Source: Latrodectus hesperus
Lineage: Eukaryota; Arthropoda; Arachnida; Araneae; Theridiidae
DNA length: 64,000 nt
Direction of reading: 5' to 3'
Assembly: GCA_037975125.1 (NCBI GenBank)
Contig: CM075858.1
Location: 69,030,542 to 69,094,541 of the forward strand
How positions within the stretch are numbered: the stretch's first letter is position 1; the number at the start of each line of letters is the position of its first letter. The notes below the pieces were generated by a model. The model saw nothing but the letters and a program-made list of their open reading frames with translations, was not told where the DNA came from and made no database searches. Of this stretch, positions 15,830 through 27,815 are shown piece after piece. A program made the translations under genes and the position numbers.

Positions 15830-16260
15830 ACATTCGATCGAGAGAGAAACAATGGCTAAAATTCATTTTCAAAGCCCTATGCTGGAATAAAGGAAGCTCA
15901 TCACTGTTGTTGTATCAGCATACTTCCCGTGTCTAGCTCAAAGTATACCAGCAAAGCTCTACCAGTAATTTGCAGCAAAAGTGGAAGACATCCTAATTTA
16001 AATGCAGGTATAAGCTGAAGGTCACCAATAAATGACCTGCTGTTCCAAGAGAACATTGCGACTATAACCTATTTAACACACTTTGAAAAGACGAAGTATC
16101 TTCGAGTAAGTCAGGAGAACAATCCTTGGTTACTACAGGAAGGATTTGTTACCTGTCACTCTGTAACCATTTCTGACAAACAATAGTGGATTTTGACACC
16201 CTAAACGTCTGATACGGAAATTGGTGCTGCATACTTTTGACTCGAATTTCTTGAAACTAA
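15830..16260. other. higher-complexity block of unknown origin
   Basis: About 430 bp clearly less AT-rich and more complex than the flanks. It could be a decayed transposon or a conserved host segment. No long frame, terminal repeat or tRNA box was found on either strand, so no identity is offered. Confidence 0.35.
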
Positions 16261-16596
16261 TTATTCAATTGCTTATTTGGTGATTGTACACTGTAAAAAG
16301 GAATGACAAGTTCTACAGAATATACAAACTTTCAATTTTTGATTATAGGATTGAAGAAAACCTAATTTTTATAAATAATGAAAAGAAACTAAATGAATTT
16401 AAAACTTTCAAATAGTATTCATTTTGAAAATGAGATGTTTCCTTTTAAATATATGATAAATATATTGAGCTATTAGAATTTATTTTATTAGAAAGGGATG
16501 ATAACTTTACATATCCCAGTAAGAATTAAAATGAATTTTATTGAAATACATTAGCTATGGTTATTGCATATACTTGCATATTGATAATTTATCATC

Positions 16597-16602
<6 letters not shown>

Positions 16603-16675
<73 letters not shown>
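16603..16675. repeat. (TA)n microsatellite
   Basis: Uninterrupted TA dinucleotide of about 73 bp. Confidence 0.97.
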
Positions 16676-16680
<5 letters not shown>

Positions 16681-18317
16681 ACTAAAATTTTAATAAAATA
16701 TTAAAATATTTAATGATAAGTATAAATAAATATATTCTATTGACTATATATAAGCATGTAACTAGTAAAGTTTTTTTTTTTTTGTAATTACTTGAAAAAC
16801 TAAATGATGTGACACAAAGATTGTTTTCTAACTTTTGTTGTTTAAAAAATATTTTACTCAAAAGTTATCCTTTTTTATAAGTTGTGAATACTTACTGTGC
16901 AAAATTCATATATATTGATTAATACTATGTTTATCATATTTCTACAAATTTATATCTGAAAAGAAAAGCATTTAAAGAGGTTCATTAAGTAAAAACACTG
17001 CAATAGAAACACAATTTTCTTACGAAAGCTTCGATATTTTATTAAGGTTCCTAAATTTTAGTTTTAATATACATATATAATCCGGCATATACTAACAATC
17101 CTAATCAATATTATTAATTTTTTAATAGACATTTATAACATCCTGTCATATATATGTGTTAATTATTTAGAAAATTACTTTTTTTAGTCATCCATTAATC
17201 ACATTAAATGTTCTCCTTTAATTGAGAATATTGCGGTTATCGCAGTCTCGAAATGGTGCTTTAAAGCACCATAAATAAGCACCATAAATAAGCTAAATAA
17301 CGTGCTTCAATCAAACAATTATGTCTCTTTTTTCATGTAAATCAGAGATATCCAATGAAATTCTCGTATAAAGTCGATAGAAGAGATCGCATCAGCATGG
17401 AGATAAGATTTAGCTTTTGTATTAATTCTTACTTGAATTACCTTAGCGTTACGGAGTTTACCAGAATTCCACTGAAAATATTCTGTTGAAAGGGAATGAT
17501 ATGCTTACATTTTTATATTACATCTACCTTAAAATATTAATTCAAGAGTCCTTCTAATTATAATTACCCCAACGATTCAATAGTTAAGCTTCCTTACGAA
17601 ATTTGATTATGGAGCTACGCTAGAGTAATTGGCTTTTAGTTATACGATTCTTTTTTTGCATTTATCATTGAGTTCCAAACGATAAACTACACTTCATGGC
17701 TTTCTGCTTGAATAATTTTAATTTAGCAAGTGATATTAATATTTTTCAAGGTTTGATATAACATTTTTATGACAGAAATATTGTTAGTAATAAATTTATT
17801 GTTATACACACAACATTTATTCCTTTCAATATTTAGTTGTTCTAGAAAATACTCTATGGAGATTTATAGAAATTGTATTGTATCATGAAATTGAATGCAA
17901 ATGATAATTTTCCCATTATGTATATGTACTTATGAGTTAAATCGAAAAAAGATGTTTTTAATAAAGTGGAATATTTTCAGAAATATAAAAATGTATGTCA
18001 TGAAAGTAAAAAATAGACTATAAAATGATCGAATTTTGAAATATTTTTGAATTCATTGATACATTAAATTATCATTTTTTTATTTTTTCAACTTTGCGTT
18101 TTGATGTTATTTAAAAATTTGTTTTTGATTTTGATTTTACTTATTTACTTTGTTTATATGATTTACTTTTCAAAATGATTTATATAGAAGATAAGGAGTA
18201 ATTTATAATATCCGAAAGTGAATTATGTTTCATTCAATGGAGGGAAGTAAGTCCGAAATATGTATCATGTTGTTATTTTATTAGATAATAAATTGGATGA
18301 GGAAACTTTATCTATCA
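16676..18317. other. AT-rich DNA, no gene seen
   Basis: No gene recognised. Small features only: a palindrome GGTGCTTTAAAGCACC at about 17255-17270 followed by a 14-bp unit (GCACCATAAATAA) present twice. Confidence 0.55.
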
Positions 18318-18536
<219 letters not shown>

Positions 18537-19689
18537 TTGATATCATAAAATGTCTGACAATTTTGTATTCTACTCATTATCAAACAATGTGATTCCATAA
18601 AATGTATTTCTATAAAAAATAAGAAGGAAAAATATTTAGTAAAATATAGTTCTTAACTGTGTGATTAAAGCATTATTTGCTCATTATTCACAATAGTATT
18701 TCGAAATTTTGCTACCATAGATGAGCATCAATATTTATTCCTGCAGAATTATATATTAGTGCATTTATTAGTGTAGGTTAATTTTGTGATTCCTCCAAAA
18801 ATAAACAAAACCAATAAGAAAATAAAAAAGTAATATTGAAAGTGATGCATTACTTTAGTTTTAATTTTTGCAACTGAAAGACAGAGAGAAATTGATTTTG
18901 TCTTAAAAAATTAACTATTTTACTATTTTTATTTACTATTTCAGAGATAAATAACATTACTACTTGAAAAACAATCTGTATTATTGATTCTATCACGTTA
19001 TTTAAAATTTAAAAAAAACAGCAGTTTTATTAATTTATTTTATAGAAAATAGCTCTCCATTAATTTTGACATGCTCCTTTTTTAAAGTTAAAGAAATTTT
19101 ACATGTGATTGTCGTCTGTAGACATTAATTTATCGCTACGTTTTTTTTAAATTCTGTTCCAACAATGCAATGTGAAATAGAAATTCTAACTACAAATTTG
19201 ATACGATGAAAAATAAATATTATTGTGCGTTAATTTTGTAGTAAGTAATCTTATGCTTAATACTATTTACATGATTTTCATATAAATGAAATTCACAGGA
19301 ATTATCATATATATTGAAATATATTTGAACAATATTAATTGTAGATATAAATCTCACATGCACTTATTCTAAATCCATTTTGATTAATTATTGAACGAAA
19401 TCTATTGATAATTGAACTGATAATTGTCATTAATAGACTAAATAACTTTAGTTCCAAATTCATTATCTTATTAAAAATAGCTTCATCTTTAAATAAGCAA
19501 AAATCTTATCTTTGTATTTAAAGCCTGATAAATGTCGACATATAAAAATAAAGCATGTTTTTTTTTTTATTTTTTTCCCACTTAAAGTTGAGATAACTGA
19601 ACTAAATTCAAGTTCACGGAAATTAAATTACTTTTCTTTATTTCTCAAAAATTTATGTATTTTATGTAATTATATGTATTGGTGCTGTT
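18537..19689. other. AT-rich DNA, no gene seen
   Basis: Plain AT-rich spacer up to the GC-richer 5' region of the LINE remnant near 19.7 kb. Confidence 0.55.
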
Positions 19690-21340
19690 TTAGGCTGAAA
19701 CACGTCTCATGGGGCTCATCTTCTTTAAATGAGTAGGGATGTCCAATTCCCGAGGTACCCAGGAATCTATATCCTATATCTGTTTTTCCTTTCTTGTCCT
19801 GCAAATCTTTTCCTTACCCTTTCCATTCCTCGGTGGAAAGCGAGGGAGCTCTCCATGAGTAGCTGTAGGCGCTCTGTTTGCTTCTTGCTTCTCATGGACA
19901 GTTAACATCCCCACGTGTTAGCCATGCGTGCCAATCCTTTGCACAGGTGGTACACTGCGGTCCCCGGTGTATTAATCAGCTAATACAATAGTGGCTACTG
20001 TTCTATGGATCAAGCAAAGAGGTCACATCTTGGGTTTAGCGTTAAGGGTGGTCGCTGTCTCGGGGAGTGACTCCCAGCTTATGGTAATAGACTAGCACAA
20101 TGTTAAGTGACGAGGCTGGAAATGTCCAGAACATGTGGTTGCACCCCTTTTAGGGCACCGTGGTGGGGGTGCCGTTGAGCCTGAACTTTTACAAATATTC
20201 TATGGGTTCTAATACTTTCATCACCGAAACCAATTGAAATGCTCATTGCATGTTAATAAAAAAACTTAGTACATCGCCTTTTGTTATGCAAAAACTTCCC
20301 TAGTCTTCCATTGGTAACATACAAAATGTTAAACATTTACGGTCGGGTGATCTTCTTTTTCAAATTGATTCCACAGGCTTTGATATAATCAGTAATTTAA
20401 AAAAATTGTTTCATTTCTGGTTGAAACATCATTTTATAAAATTTTAAATGAATCTCGTTTTGTTTTTTCTTGATTTGGATTTCATACCTGTTACAGAAAA
20501 ATAATTTTCGGAAGAAATTCATGATCGAGGTGTTTGCACTGCATGTCATATAAACATTCAAAATGATGATATACTTAGACTCACTTAATATGTAGTTTTT
20601 AACTTTTCAAACATAAGTATTACCAAAATCCTTAAATGCAGGTTAAATAGGCTGCAAACATCGTCCATACATTCCTAATCCTCTTCGATGTTTCAAATGT
20701 CAGAGATATGATCGTTCTCAACAAGCATGTAGGAACAGTGATCCTATGTGTGGAAAATATGCACAATCTGGTCATGAAACTAATGCTTGTACTTTAAAAA
20801 TTCGCAAGTGCCGTAACTGTTTTGGTACACATGCTGTATTTTCCAAGCTTTGCCTTATATGGATCTTAGAGAAAGAAGCAATTTCAACCAAGATAAAACA
20901 AAATATTACTTTCCCTGAAGCAAGACGAATAGTAAAAAATTTAACACTAAAAGTTGACGTTTCCTGTTCTTCTACTTTGCAAACAGATACAAAAATAGAA
21001 TACAACCCAGCAAAGAAAAGTAGTTTACCAATATCTAATTCACTTTTAACTTTGTCATCTACATCATCAACTTCTAATAGCACAAAGAAATTCATTTACC
21101 AATAAATCTAAGAATCATGATACAAAAATTAAAAAAAACAAAATCTCAAGATAAATGTATTAAAAGAACAATTGATATAATCTCTTCTGAAACAGATATG
21201 AATTCCTTCTCTATACATCTCAGCCGGTTTCAAAATATAGAAAAGACAAGCACAAAAAACAATCAAATAAAACCTGTTCTGGATGACATTAATTTCTTGG
21301 AGCAGTCATGGTTCTCGGAAAATATTAGTTTTTTTTTTTT
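19690..21340 (+). mobile_element. 5' end of a decayed LINE
   Basis: A GC-richer leader of about 500 bp (19690-20210) precedes a decayed ORF1 that ends in zinc knuckles and a basic tail. The leader is full of spaced, non-repetitive GC-rich sequence unlike the flanks and looks like a LINE 5' untranslated region. The copy stops at a run of 20 T (about 21331-21350), and no EN/RT sequence follows. It differs in sequence from the LINE at 24.5-34.4 kb. Confidence 0.75.
20215..21310 (+). pseudogene. LINE ORF1 gag-like protein (decayed)
   Basis: The open part (20746-21105, extendable upstream to about 20650 through stops) shows a chain of cysteine knuckles: CFKCQRY..C, then CGKYAQSGHETNAC (one Cys replaced), then CRNCFGTHAV..C. 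After it come a KEAISTKIKQNITFPEARR segment and a Ser/Thr-rich tail. Upstream in broken frames are traces of the N-terminal part (LRSGDLLFQID near 20345). ORF1 proteins of this type bind the element's RNA in the cytoplasm. Several stops and a missing knuckle Cys show it is dead. Confidence 0.75.
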
Positions 21341-21599
21341 TTTTTTTTTTAACATTTATATCTTTTATCATTCTGGATTTCATGAATTAGTTTTAATGCC
21401 TTTATTCTTATAAGTTTTTCATCTCAAAATTATCAATTATATCTTACCCAATGATATATATAATCAAACACTTAACTTTATAAAACATTATTTTGTTTTC
21501 GTAACAGCTTATCCAATCAGAAGATCTTGCCCCAGTAAAATCAAATCCCACAAATCAAACTTAGTCTGAAACTTATCGTTTGAAGTTAATTCCGAAACT

Positions 21600-21700
21600 A
21601 CTGTAAAAACCCATGCCGATTTAGGAATCGAACCCACAAACTTTTGTACCGATGACCTCAAGATCTGGTTATCAACTGCACTTAAGCTTGTTTAAGAATG
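21600..21700 (-). mobile_element. tRNA-derived SINE head (minus)
   Basis: The reverse complement contains a B box GGTTCGATTCC in the context GTGGGTTCGATTCCTAAATCGGCATGGG, with an A-box-like stretch about 45 bp upstream. The CGGCATGG after the B box matches the 9.8-, 37.4- and 41.3-kb copies. Only the head is clear. Confidence 0.6.
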
Positions 21701-21704
21701 TTTG

Positions 21705-22638
21705 CATCTAATAACTTCAATATAATATTTATATACATAAAGCTTACTCATTAACAATATTATTAATTATCATGAAAAAAATCAATACTTTATAGGAACA
21801 TACATCGTAATTGTTTTTTCGTATTCAAAATTGAAAAATTAGTCATCAGCTTATTTTTTCTTCCACAATTCTTCTATACTTTTTATTATTGAATAAATAA
21901 TTATTTTTTTTGCTCTGTTATCTTAGAAATTTTATGATAGAATTTTTCCATAAATTTTTCTTCTGCAATATGAATTAATTAGTTTGGATTTTGCTGGAAT
22001 TTTTTTCCTACTTCTAAACGTCAGTTGAATTAATATAAAAGATAAAATTTCTAATCATAAAATACAATTGTGGTATTCTTTGTTGAATGATAAATTTTTA
22101 TATTTGTCTGAACTTTACTTTTTAGTTAATTTTTTAGGGATTTTATTCAACATTTTTTTCATTATTTAGATTTTATTTTTTATTCATTATTTAGATTTTA
22201 TTCAACATTTTTTTCATTATTTAGATTTTATTTTTTATTCATTATTTAGATTTTGTTCAACATTTTACTTTTTCTATTTGGCATCATAATTGCTTGTTAT
22301 TTTTATTAATTATTTTATTTTAATGCAATATCTTATACTTATTCAAATTGACAAAATAATTTTTACTTTATTAAATTGAACTTAAGGATTTGAAAAATAA
22401 AATTGTTTTTTTATTCATTATTTCAATAGATACTGACTTCAAATATTTGAATCAGTATTTGTCAAAATAATCAAATATGCTAAATAAATGATTTAAAAAT
22501 ATTTTTTCAATAAATTTGGTAATAATGTTTATATGGATTTTTAAATAAATCTCATTTACTGATATGTTTTAATATTTTAATTTATTGGTTACATGCTATC
22601 GAATTTGATTTTTTTTGCAGTTTCTAAATGTAATCACA
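21705..22638. other. AT-rich DNA with a tandem duplication
   Basis: No gene recognised. At about 22145-22260 a unit of about 56 bp (containing TTCAACATTTTTTTCATTATTT) is present twice plus a partial third copy. Confidence 0.6.
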
Positions 22639-22665
22639 ATATATATATATATATATATATATATA
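22639..22665. repeat. (AT)n tract at the left transposon junction
   Basis: AT dinucleotide ending in the TA target dinucleotide (22664-22665) directly before the CAGGGTGAT terminus. Confidence 0.95.
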
Positions 22666-22965
22666 CAGGGTGATTATGAAAAAACTTTGCCAACATCTGC
22701 ACTTCTAGCGTCCATTCTATTTAACCGATCAAGATGATATTTCAAATATAGTTCTTTTGAGATATGTGCTCGAGATTCTGTGAATGGCAACACAGTGGCC
22801 CTCGCGGTTACAGTTATAGTGACAGAAACTCGAAATTTTCGAATGGCAACGTCTACTTTTTACCATCGCAAAATGTTCAGCACATGCGAAAACCCTAAAT
22901 AGCGTTGAAACGGTACCGATATATCTAAAAACGGACGTGTTCTGCAAACACAAAAAAGAGTTCTG
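22666..22965 (+). repeat. left terminal inverted repeat, DD41D element
   Basis: Matches the reverse complement of 34542-34399 joined to 24454-24300, with few mismatches until about 22965. Shared landmarks include the terminus, TTAACCGATCAAGATGATAT, and CGCTATTTAGGGTTTTCGCA in inverted form. Confidence 0.9.
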
Positions 22966-23074
22966 AAAACCGGCCAATAAAACACGATCTGAGCGCACGC
23001 AATAAATTTGCATGTGACAGAGTCAAGAAACCAATCACAGAACGCCGGTCGCCAGATATTCAGCGTAGGAAACC

Positions 23075-23110
23075 TATAAAATACCAAGCGGGTATGCGAA
23101 GTCGTCATTC
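23075..23110 (+). promoter_or_regulatory. putative TATA box and initiator for the transposase
   Basis: TATAAAAT at 23075-23082 and an arthropod-type initiator TCATTC at 23105-23110 are about 30 bp apart. The initiator lies about 24 bp before the transposase ATG. The spacing fits a core promoter; function is inferred. Confidence 0.5.
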
Positions 23111-23133
23111 GGGAACTCGCACATGCAGACGAT

Positions 23134-24213
23134 ATGAGCCTTCCTAGGAAAGTTCGCGGTGAATTGATCAAATTCTATTACCAAAATGGGATGAACGCTG
23201 CGGAAGCCTTGCGTGTGTATCGCCGCAATCATCGACAACGACGCGGCCCATGTACTCTGCAAGCTCTGCGTGATTTAGTGCGGAAATTCGAAGATACAGG
23301 CTGCACCTGTGACAAACAGCGCTCTGGACGGCCAACTGTTTCTGAGGACGTTGTCATGGAAGTGCACCATACAGTGACTGCAGGACACACAGAAACCGCA
23401 AGAGGCATAGCGCGCGTGTTGGATATTCCGAACTCAACGGTCCGCAAGCTCTTGCGCTCGGTACTTCACATGTTTCCCTATCGGTTCCAGCGCGTCCAGA
23501 TGTTGGAGCCGGGTGACCCACAACAACGTCTGGACTTCGCAAATGCATTTTCGTTACGATATGATGCGAATAACGACTGGCCACTTCGCATACTATGGAC
23601 GGACGAGGTGCATTTCACCTTAAATGGCAGCATTAACACAAAGAATTGTGTGCACTGGGGAGAGACGAATCCTCATGCTGTGGCGCCAGTACCATTATTT
23701 GACGCCAAAGTGACTGCGTGGTGCGGCATTACAGCTACATTTGTTCTGGGCCCGTTCTTCTTTGAGGAAACGACCCCGACTGGCCCTGCAACATGTTCTG
23801 TAACGGGCCCTCGGTATGCAGCCATGCTGAAAAATTATGTCTTACCGGAGTTGCGTCGGCTGAATGCACTCAATGACATTGTTTGGATGCAAGATGGCGC
23901 ACCTCCACATATAGCGAGGTCAGTTAAAAGGCTCCTGGATCAGCATTTTGGTGATCGCATCATCTCACGCTATTATCCTTTTCCGTGGCCTGCGCGATCC
24001 CCAGATCTGATGCCTATGGATTTCTGGTTTTGGGGCTATCTCAAATCCAGAGTTTATCTGTGCAATCCTCAAACATTGTCGGACTTAAAGGATTCTATAC
24101 GGCGTGAGATTGGAAACATCCCTCGTGCCATGTTGCGTGCAGCGACATTGTCCACCGTCTCCCGCATGCAATGCGTAATTGCCTGTGATGGCACTCATGT
24201 GGAAAATGTTTGA
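23134..24213 (+). CDS. DD41D Tc1/mariner transposase, intact
   Basis: A 359-codon uninterrupted frame. Residues about 5-35 and 75-110 form two predicted helix-turn-helix DNA-binding modules, the first resembling DUF4817, joined by a basic SGRPTVS linker (64-70). The catalytic core has Asp157 (LWTDEVHF), Asp254 (WMQDGAPPH) and Asp296 (SPDLMPMDFW). There are 41 residues between the last two, so it is DD41D, not DD34E or DD34D. The length is normal and all three acidic residues are present. It would bind the inverted repeats, cut the element out and insert it at TA. A TATA/initiator pair lies upstream and an AATAAA follows the stop. Its codons are much GC-richer than the surroundings. I cannot tell whether it is still active. 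Confidence 0.93.
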   Translation: MSLPRKVRGELIKFYYQNGMNAAEALRVYRRNHRQRRGPCTLQALRDLVRKFEDTGCTCDKQRSGRPTVSEDVVMEVHHTVTAGHTETARGIARVLDIPNSTVRKLLRSVLHMFPYRFQRVQMLEPGDPQQRLDFANAFSLRYDANNDWPLRILWTDEVHFTLNGSINTKNCVHWGETNPHAVAPVPLFDAKVTAWCGITATFVLGPFFFEETTPTGPATCSVTGPRYAAMLKNYVLPELRRLNALNDIVWMQDGAPPHIARSVKRLLDQHFGDRIISRYYPFPWPARSPDLMPMDFWFWGYLKSRVYLCNPQTLSDLKDSIRREIGNIPRAMLRAATLSTVSRMQCVIACDGTHVENV

Positions 24214-24217
24214 AATT

Positions 24218-24223
24218 AATAAA
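24218..24223 (+). terminator. polyadenylation signal AATAAA
   Basis: AATAAA begins 4 bases after the transposase stop codon and is followed by a T-rich stretch. Confidence 0.5.
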
Positions 24224-24299
24224 GATTTTTTTTCTCTATGTGTTCTCATCATTGAGCAGTGTCTTGTCTCTGTCGTATGCATTATTCCTCCGTGCGCCT

Positions 24300-24454
24300 T
24301 GAAGAGCTGTTTGTATGTGTATAACACGTCGGTTTTCGGACATATCGGTACCGTTTCAACGCTATTTAGGGTTTTCGCATGTGCTGAACATTTTGCGATG
24401 GTAAAAAGTACTCGTTGCCATTCGAAAATTTCGAGTTTCTGTCACTATAACTTT
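24300..24454 (+). repeat. right inverted repeat of DD41D element, inner half
   Basis: Inverted match to about 22810-22965. It stops abruptly at 24454, where the LINE begins; the rest is at 34399-34542. Confidence 0.9.
24438..24454 (+). repeat. 17-bp target-site duplication, left copy
   Basis: TCTGTCACTATAACTTT is repeated exactly at 34382-34398 on the other side of the LINE. The left inverted repeat of the DD41D element carries the same segment once (inverted, with one base changed), showing the pre-insertion sequence. Confidence 0.93.
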
Positions 24455-25432
24455 CCCTTTCTTGTGGAACTCGCGAGGAAGAAGGACGTCTTTTTCCCGC
24501 GCTCCTGAACTTTCCCTCTAAAAACATAAAAAATTACTAGAAACAGTAGAATTTCTATACCTTTGTGAGTGTCAACAAACTGTGCACGTCATGTAAAAAT
24601 TTGACGTAATTCGAATCATTTTTGTGAGTTTTATAAGCATTTTAGTGCAAATATAACAGCTTTTCTCAATACAGCGGGACGTTCCTTCTAACAAAGACCG
24701 CCCAGCAACCGGCCGAACAACCCCAGCAACGGAGCTACGTGTGAAAGATACAACGGTTAATTTGAAGGTCACCCCTCATTGGGAATTGTAACGGATTTGT
24801 GCTAATTTATTCAGTTTTTAATCTGCTCAAATTTTGTAATAGTGCGTCAAGAAAAAGTGTGCTTATCAACCATATTAATTGAACACTTAAAAAAAAAGAG
24901 GAAAAAAAGAAAAAAAACTTTTTTTTTTTCGTTTTTGTGCAATGGATACAATATTAATCAACATGAGAGGCTAAATTAAAAGGTAAGTGCCCAGGTGTTA
25001 TTTTGTTTCATGCCGCACACTTATTCTGAGCATTTTAATGTGCAAATTAGGTTGGAAGGATGACTGGGTGTGAAGTTGTAATTATTTTAATAAAATAAAA
25101 AATCCATGTTTTTTGGCAGTTTTTCAAAAAAATATTCTTCCTCTATTAATTAGGCATTGATAACTTCGTCCCTAATTGTCCTATCAACTCAGAATAAATT
25201 CTATTTAGAGTGGATATTCTAACGATTTTAAATATGTATATATTATAATTCTATGTTAAATGTTAAATTTTTTATAATTTTTCAAACTTTTATTTGCAAG
25301 ACATTATTTTGTGTTTTTCTATGAGTTTTAGTAGTAATTTTCATTTTAAAATCCCAATAACATTTTAAATATTTATCAATCCACTCCATTCTTTTCATAT
25401 TTATTCGGAGCAAATTCCTGTAATTAAACATG

Positions 25433-25463
<31 letters not shown>

Positions 25464-26523
25464 CAAAAAATAATCATTAGTAGATTAGATGTTGTCTGTT
25501 TAGTGTTGTTAAAATCTGTATTTTTCTCCCTATGGTTTTCATTTCTTCCTCGATGAACGTGATGTCCGATTTTACGTACCCTCCATGTCCCTTTGTTCAA
25601 CTGCACCTTAACCCTTTAGGCACCAAAACACCCGCTCTTAATTAATTAGACTAAATACTAACCACAGCGCTTTTCTTCACTTTATTTATTTATTTTTATT
25701 ATTATTTTTAGTTTTATGCGCTCCTAACGAATTTACTCAGTAGTAAATCTTGGTTTCTTTTTATTTTATTTATTTTTTTTTTTATTTTTATTATTATTAT
25801 TTTTTATTTATTTATTTTTTTATATACTATTTTTTATTTCTATTTTTTTTATTTATTTTAATTTTTTTATATTTTCAATTTATTTATTTTTTTTTTATAT
25901 TTATTTTTTTTTCCTTTATTTGTATTTTTTTTTCATTTATTTATTTATATTTATTTAATTTTAATTATTTTTTATTTTTTTTTTATTTTTTTAATTTTTT
26001 TTTTAATATTTTTCATTATTACTATTATTTTTTTTTTATTTTTTTTCTATTTATTTATTTACTTATTTTATTTCTATTTTTTTTATTATTATCATTATAG
26101 TTATTATTATTTTTACTATTTTTTTTTTTATATCACTTTTAGTCTATTTCTTGGTTTACTTCCTCCAGCTTTTCATAATTTCTTGCTAAATTAGCACACA
26201 ATTTCATTTTATTTTACTATTATTATTTTTGCTTTTGTCATTTTGCTTGGTGTTAACTCTTTGCAAAAGTAGAAACATCTTCACATAGGGATCTCAATCA
26301 ATGATGGCTTCCCAGAGTATTCCTTGCTATCGATATATGTTTTTTTTTTTTTTTTTCACAGGAGTTTGCTCTTATGGTTTGTACATTGGGTGCGTGAATG
26401 GTGTGCGGCGGGAATGACTTGATATCTGGGCCGCTTCCGATGTATCATTGCAATCCTTCCTTCAATACTTAGCTTTTTATTATTTCGCAACAGCTCAATT
26501 TAACACTTCTTCAACTCTCTATC
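24455..26523 (+). other. LINE 5' untranslated region
   Basis: No open frame with content. Several T homopolymers occur (about 24917, 27 T near 25431-25457, 17 T near 26340). A 450-bp stretch (25680-26130) is almost only T and A on this strand. The 5' ends of such LINEs often carry an internal promoter; none can be named here. Confidence 0.75.
25680..26130 (+). repeat. T-rich low-complexity tract
   Basis: Mostly T5-T10 runs separated by A or AT, with rare C and almost no G. The 116-codon Phe/Tyr-rich open frame across it is an artefact of composition. Confidence 0.9.
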
Positions 26524-27729
26524 ATGGCATTGTCTACAAATATCACTTCCACTCTAAAATTATCTAAATCATCTTCGAACCCCTCGACCACGGATATTGT
26601 GGGTCTTAATCCATTAATGAACGAGTTAAATCGTAGATCCATTGTTGAAGAAGAAAAATTAATTTCCCCCTTCGAACATACAGCTAATGACGACACAAAT
26701 AAAGATGTTTTTCCCACCAACATTTTGGAAAACCTTGAGCGCATAATCACTTCAAAAACAAGGGACAAATTTAATCTCCCGGGCTACAAAAGAAATCAGG
26801 CTTTAAACCTATTGGGACAACTCAAGGGGCATTTGCGCCCCTCTCCAAGCTCAGACAAGCATGCAGAGATTGTACAAATCAACCATCAGCTCGCCCAAAT
26901 AAATGTTAAAATTGAAGAAATAAGACAACTACAACAGACAACGAAATCCCTCGTTAGCAACAATAACAGTTTGCAACTCACAAAACCATCCTACAGTGAG
27001 ATTCTTAAGCGAAGAAGCGAAAAAGATTTAAAGACATCCATCATCATAAAACCTGCAAAAAAGGAATCACTAACCTCCCTCAAAACAAATCTTCAAAATG
27101 TCAAGAGCAACATCTGTCCTAGGAAGGTCATCTGGGGTAAAAATGTGGCTAAAGTACAATGTAACTCAGCAGAGTCCAAAGAAAAACTTAAAAGTCAACT
27201 TAAGGAAAGTAAATTCAACATACTAGATCCATCACCACCAAACAAAAAATTAATACTTCTAAACACCCCAAACTCAATTAACGAAGATAATATTTCTTCT
27301 ATAATCCTCGCAAATTATCCGAATCTGGACAAAAATACAACAATCAAAATAATAGAAATAAAATCACATCGTTCTAATGAGAAACTACAGCACTTAGTTA
27401 TAGAAACCGACAAAATTCTAGCACGGATTCTAACTACACAGAAATATATTCATTTTGGCTTTCAGACAACCTACGTCCGCCAGTATCGGCCAATTATACG
27501 TTGTTATAACTGCCAGGACTTCGGCCACCTTAGTAAGTCTTGCAACTCAAAAAGAGTTTGCGGTCGATGCGGATATGGCCATTCCGAAAGCGAATGCTCT
27601 GCAGACTATGCAGATTGTATTAACTGTTACATAGCCAACAAACATGGAGCAAACTTTGATTCAAATCACGAAGCTTATTCTCCACATTGCCCTATCTACA
27701 GATCACTACTCTACCCAGTATACCACTGA
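26524..27729 (+). CDS. LINE ORF1 gag-like nucleic-acid-binding protein
   Basis: A 401-codon uninterrupted frame starting at ATG 26524. The N-terminal half is polar, with a possible coiled coil (about residues 120-145, IKVEEIRQLQ-like). A segment at about 235-320 resembles the RRM-like domain that precedes zinc knuckles in ORF1 proteins of I-type LINEs. The end carries three knuckles: CYNCQDFGHLSKSC, CGRCGYGHSESEC and a longer CINC...H....C. The family coats the LINE RNA and forms the cytoplasmic ribonucleoprotein that delivers it to the target. The stop is 86 bp before the ORF2 ATG, so ORF2 may be translated from the same RNA by re-initiation. Confidence 0.88.
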   Translation: MALSTNITSTLKLSKSSSNPSTTDIVGLNPLMNELNRRSIVEEEKLISPFEHTANDDTNKDVFPTNILENLERIITSKTRDKFNLPGYKRNQALNLLGQLKGHLRPSPSSDKHAEIVQINHQLAQINVKIEEIRQLQQTTKSLVSNNNSLQLTKPSYSEILKRRSEKDLKTSIIIKPAKKESLTSLKTNLQNVKSNICPRKVIWGKNVAKVQCNSAESKEKLKSQLKESKFNILDPSPPNKKLILLNTPNSINEDNISSIILANYPNLDKNTTIKIIEIKSHRSNEKLQHLVIETDKILARILTTQKYIHFGFQTTYVRQYRPIIRCYNCQDFGHLSKSCNSKRVCGRCGYGHSESECSADYADCINCYIANKHGANFDSNHEAYSPHCPIYRSLLYPVYH

Positions 27730-27815
27730 AATAACTATTTTTAGTAAGGTCCTACTCCGTCTCTTATAAATAACACTAGCTTTTACACCTCCAAGATATT
27801 CACCACTAATAATTA

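Noticed and set aside
23229..23584. Minus-strand frames under the DD41D transposase
   Set aside because: Shadows of the 359-codon frame, kept open by its GC-richer codons.
25750..26100. 116-codon Phe/Tyr-rich frame as a membrane protein
   Set aside because: The T-rich composition alone creates it; no motif, and it lies in the LINE 5' region.
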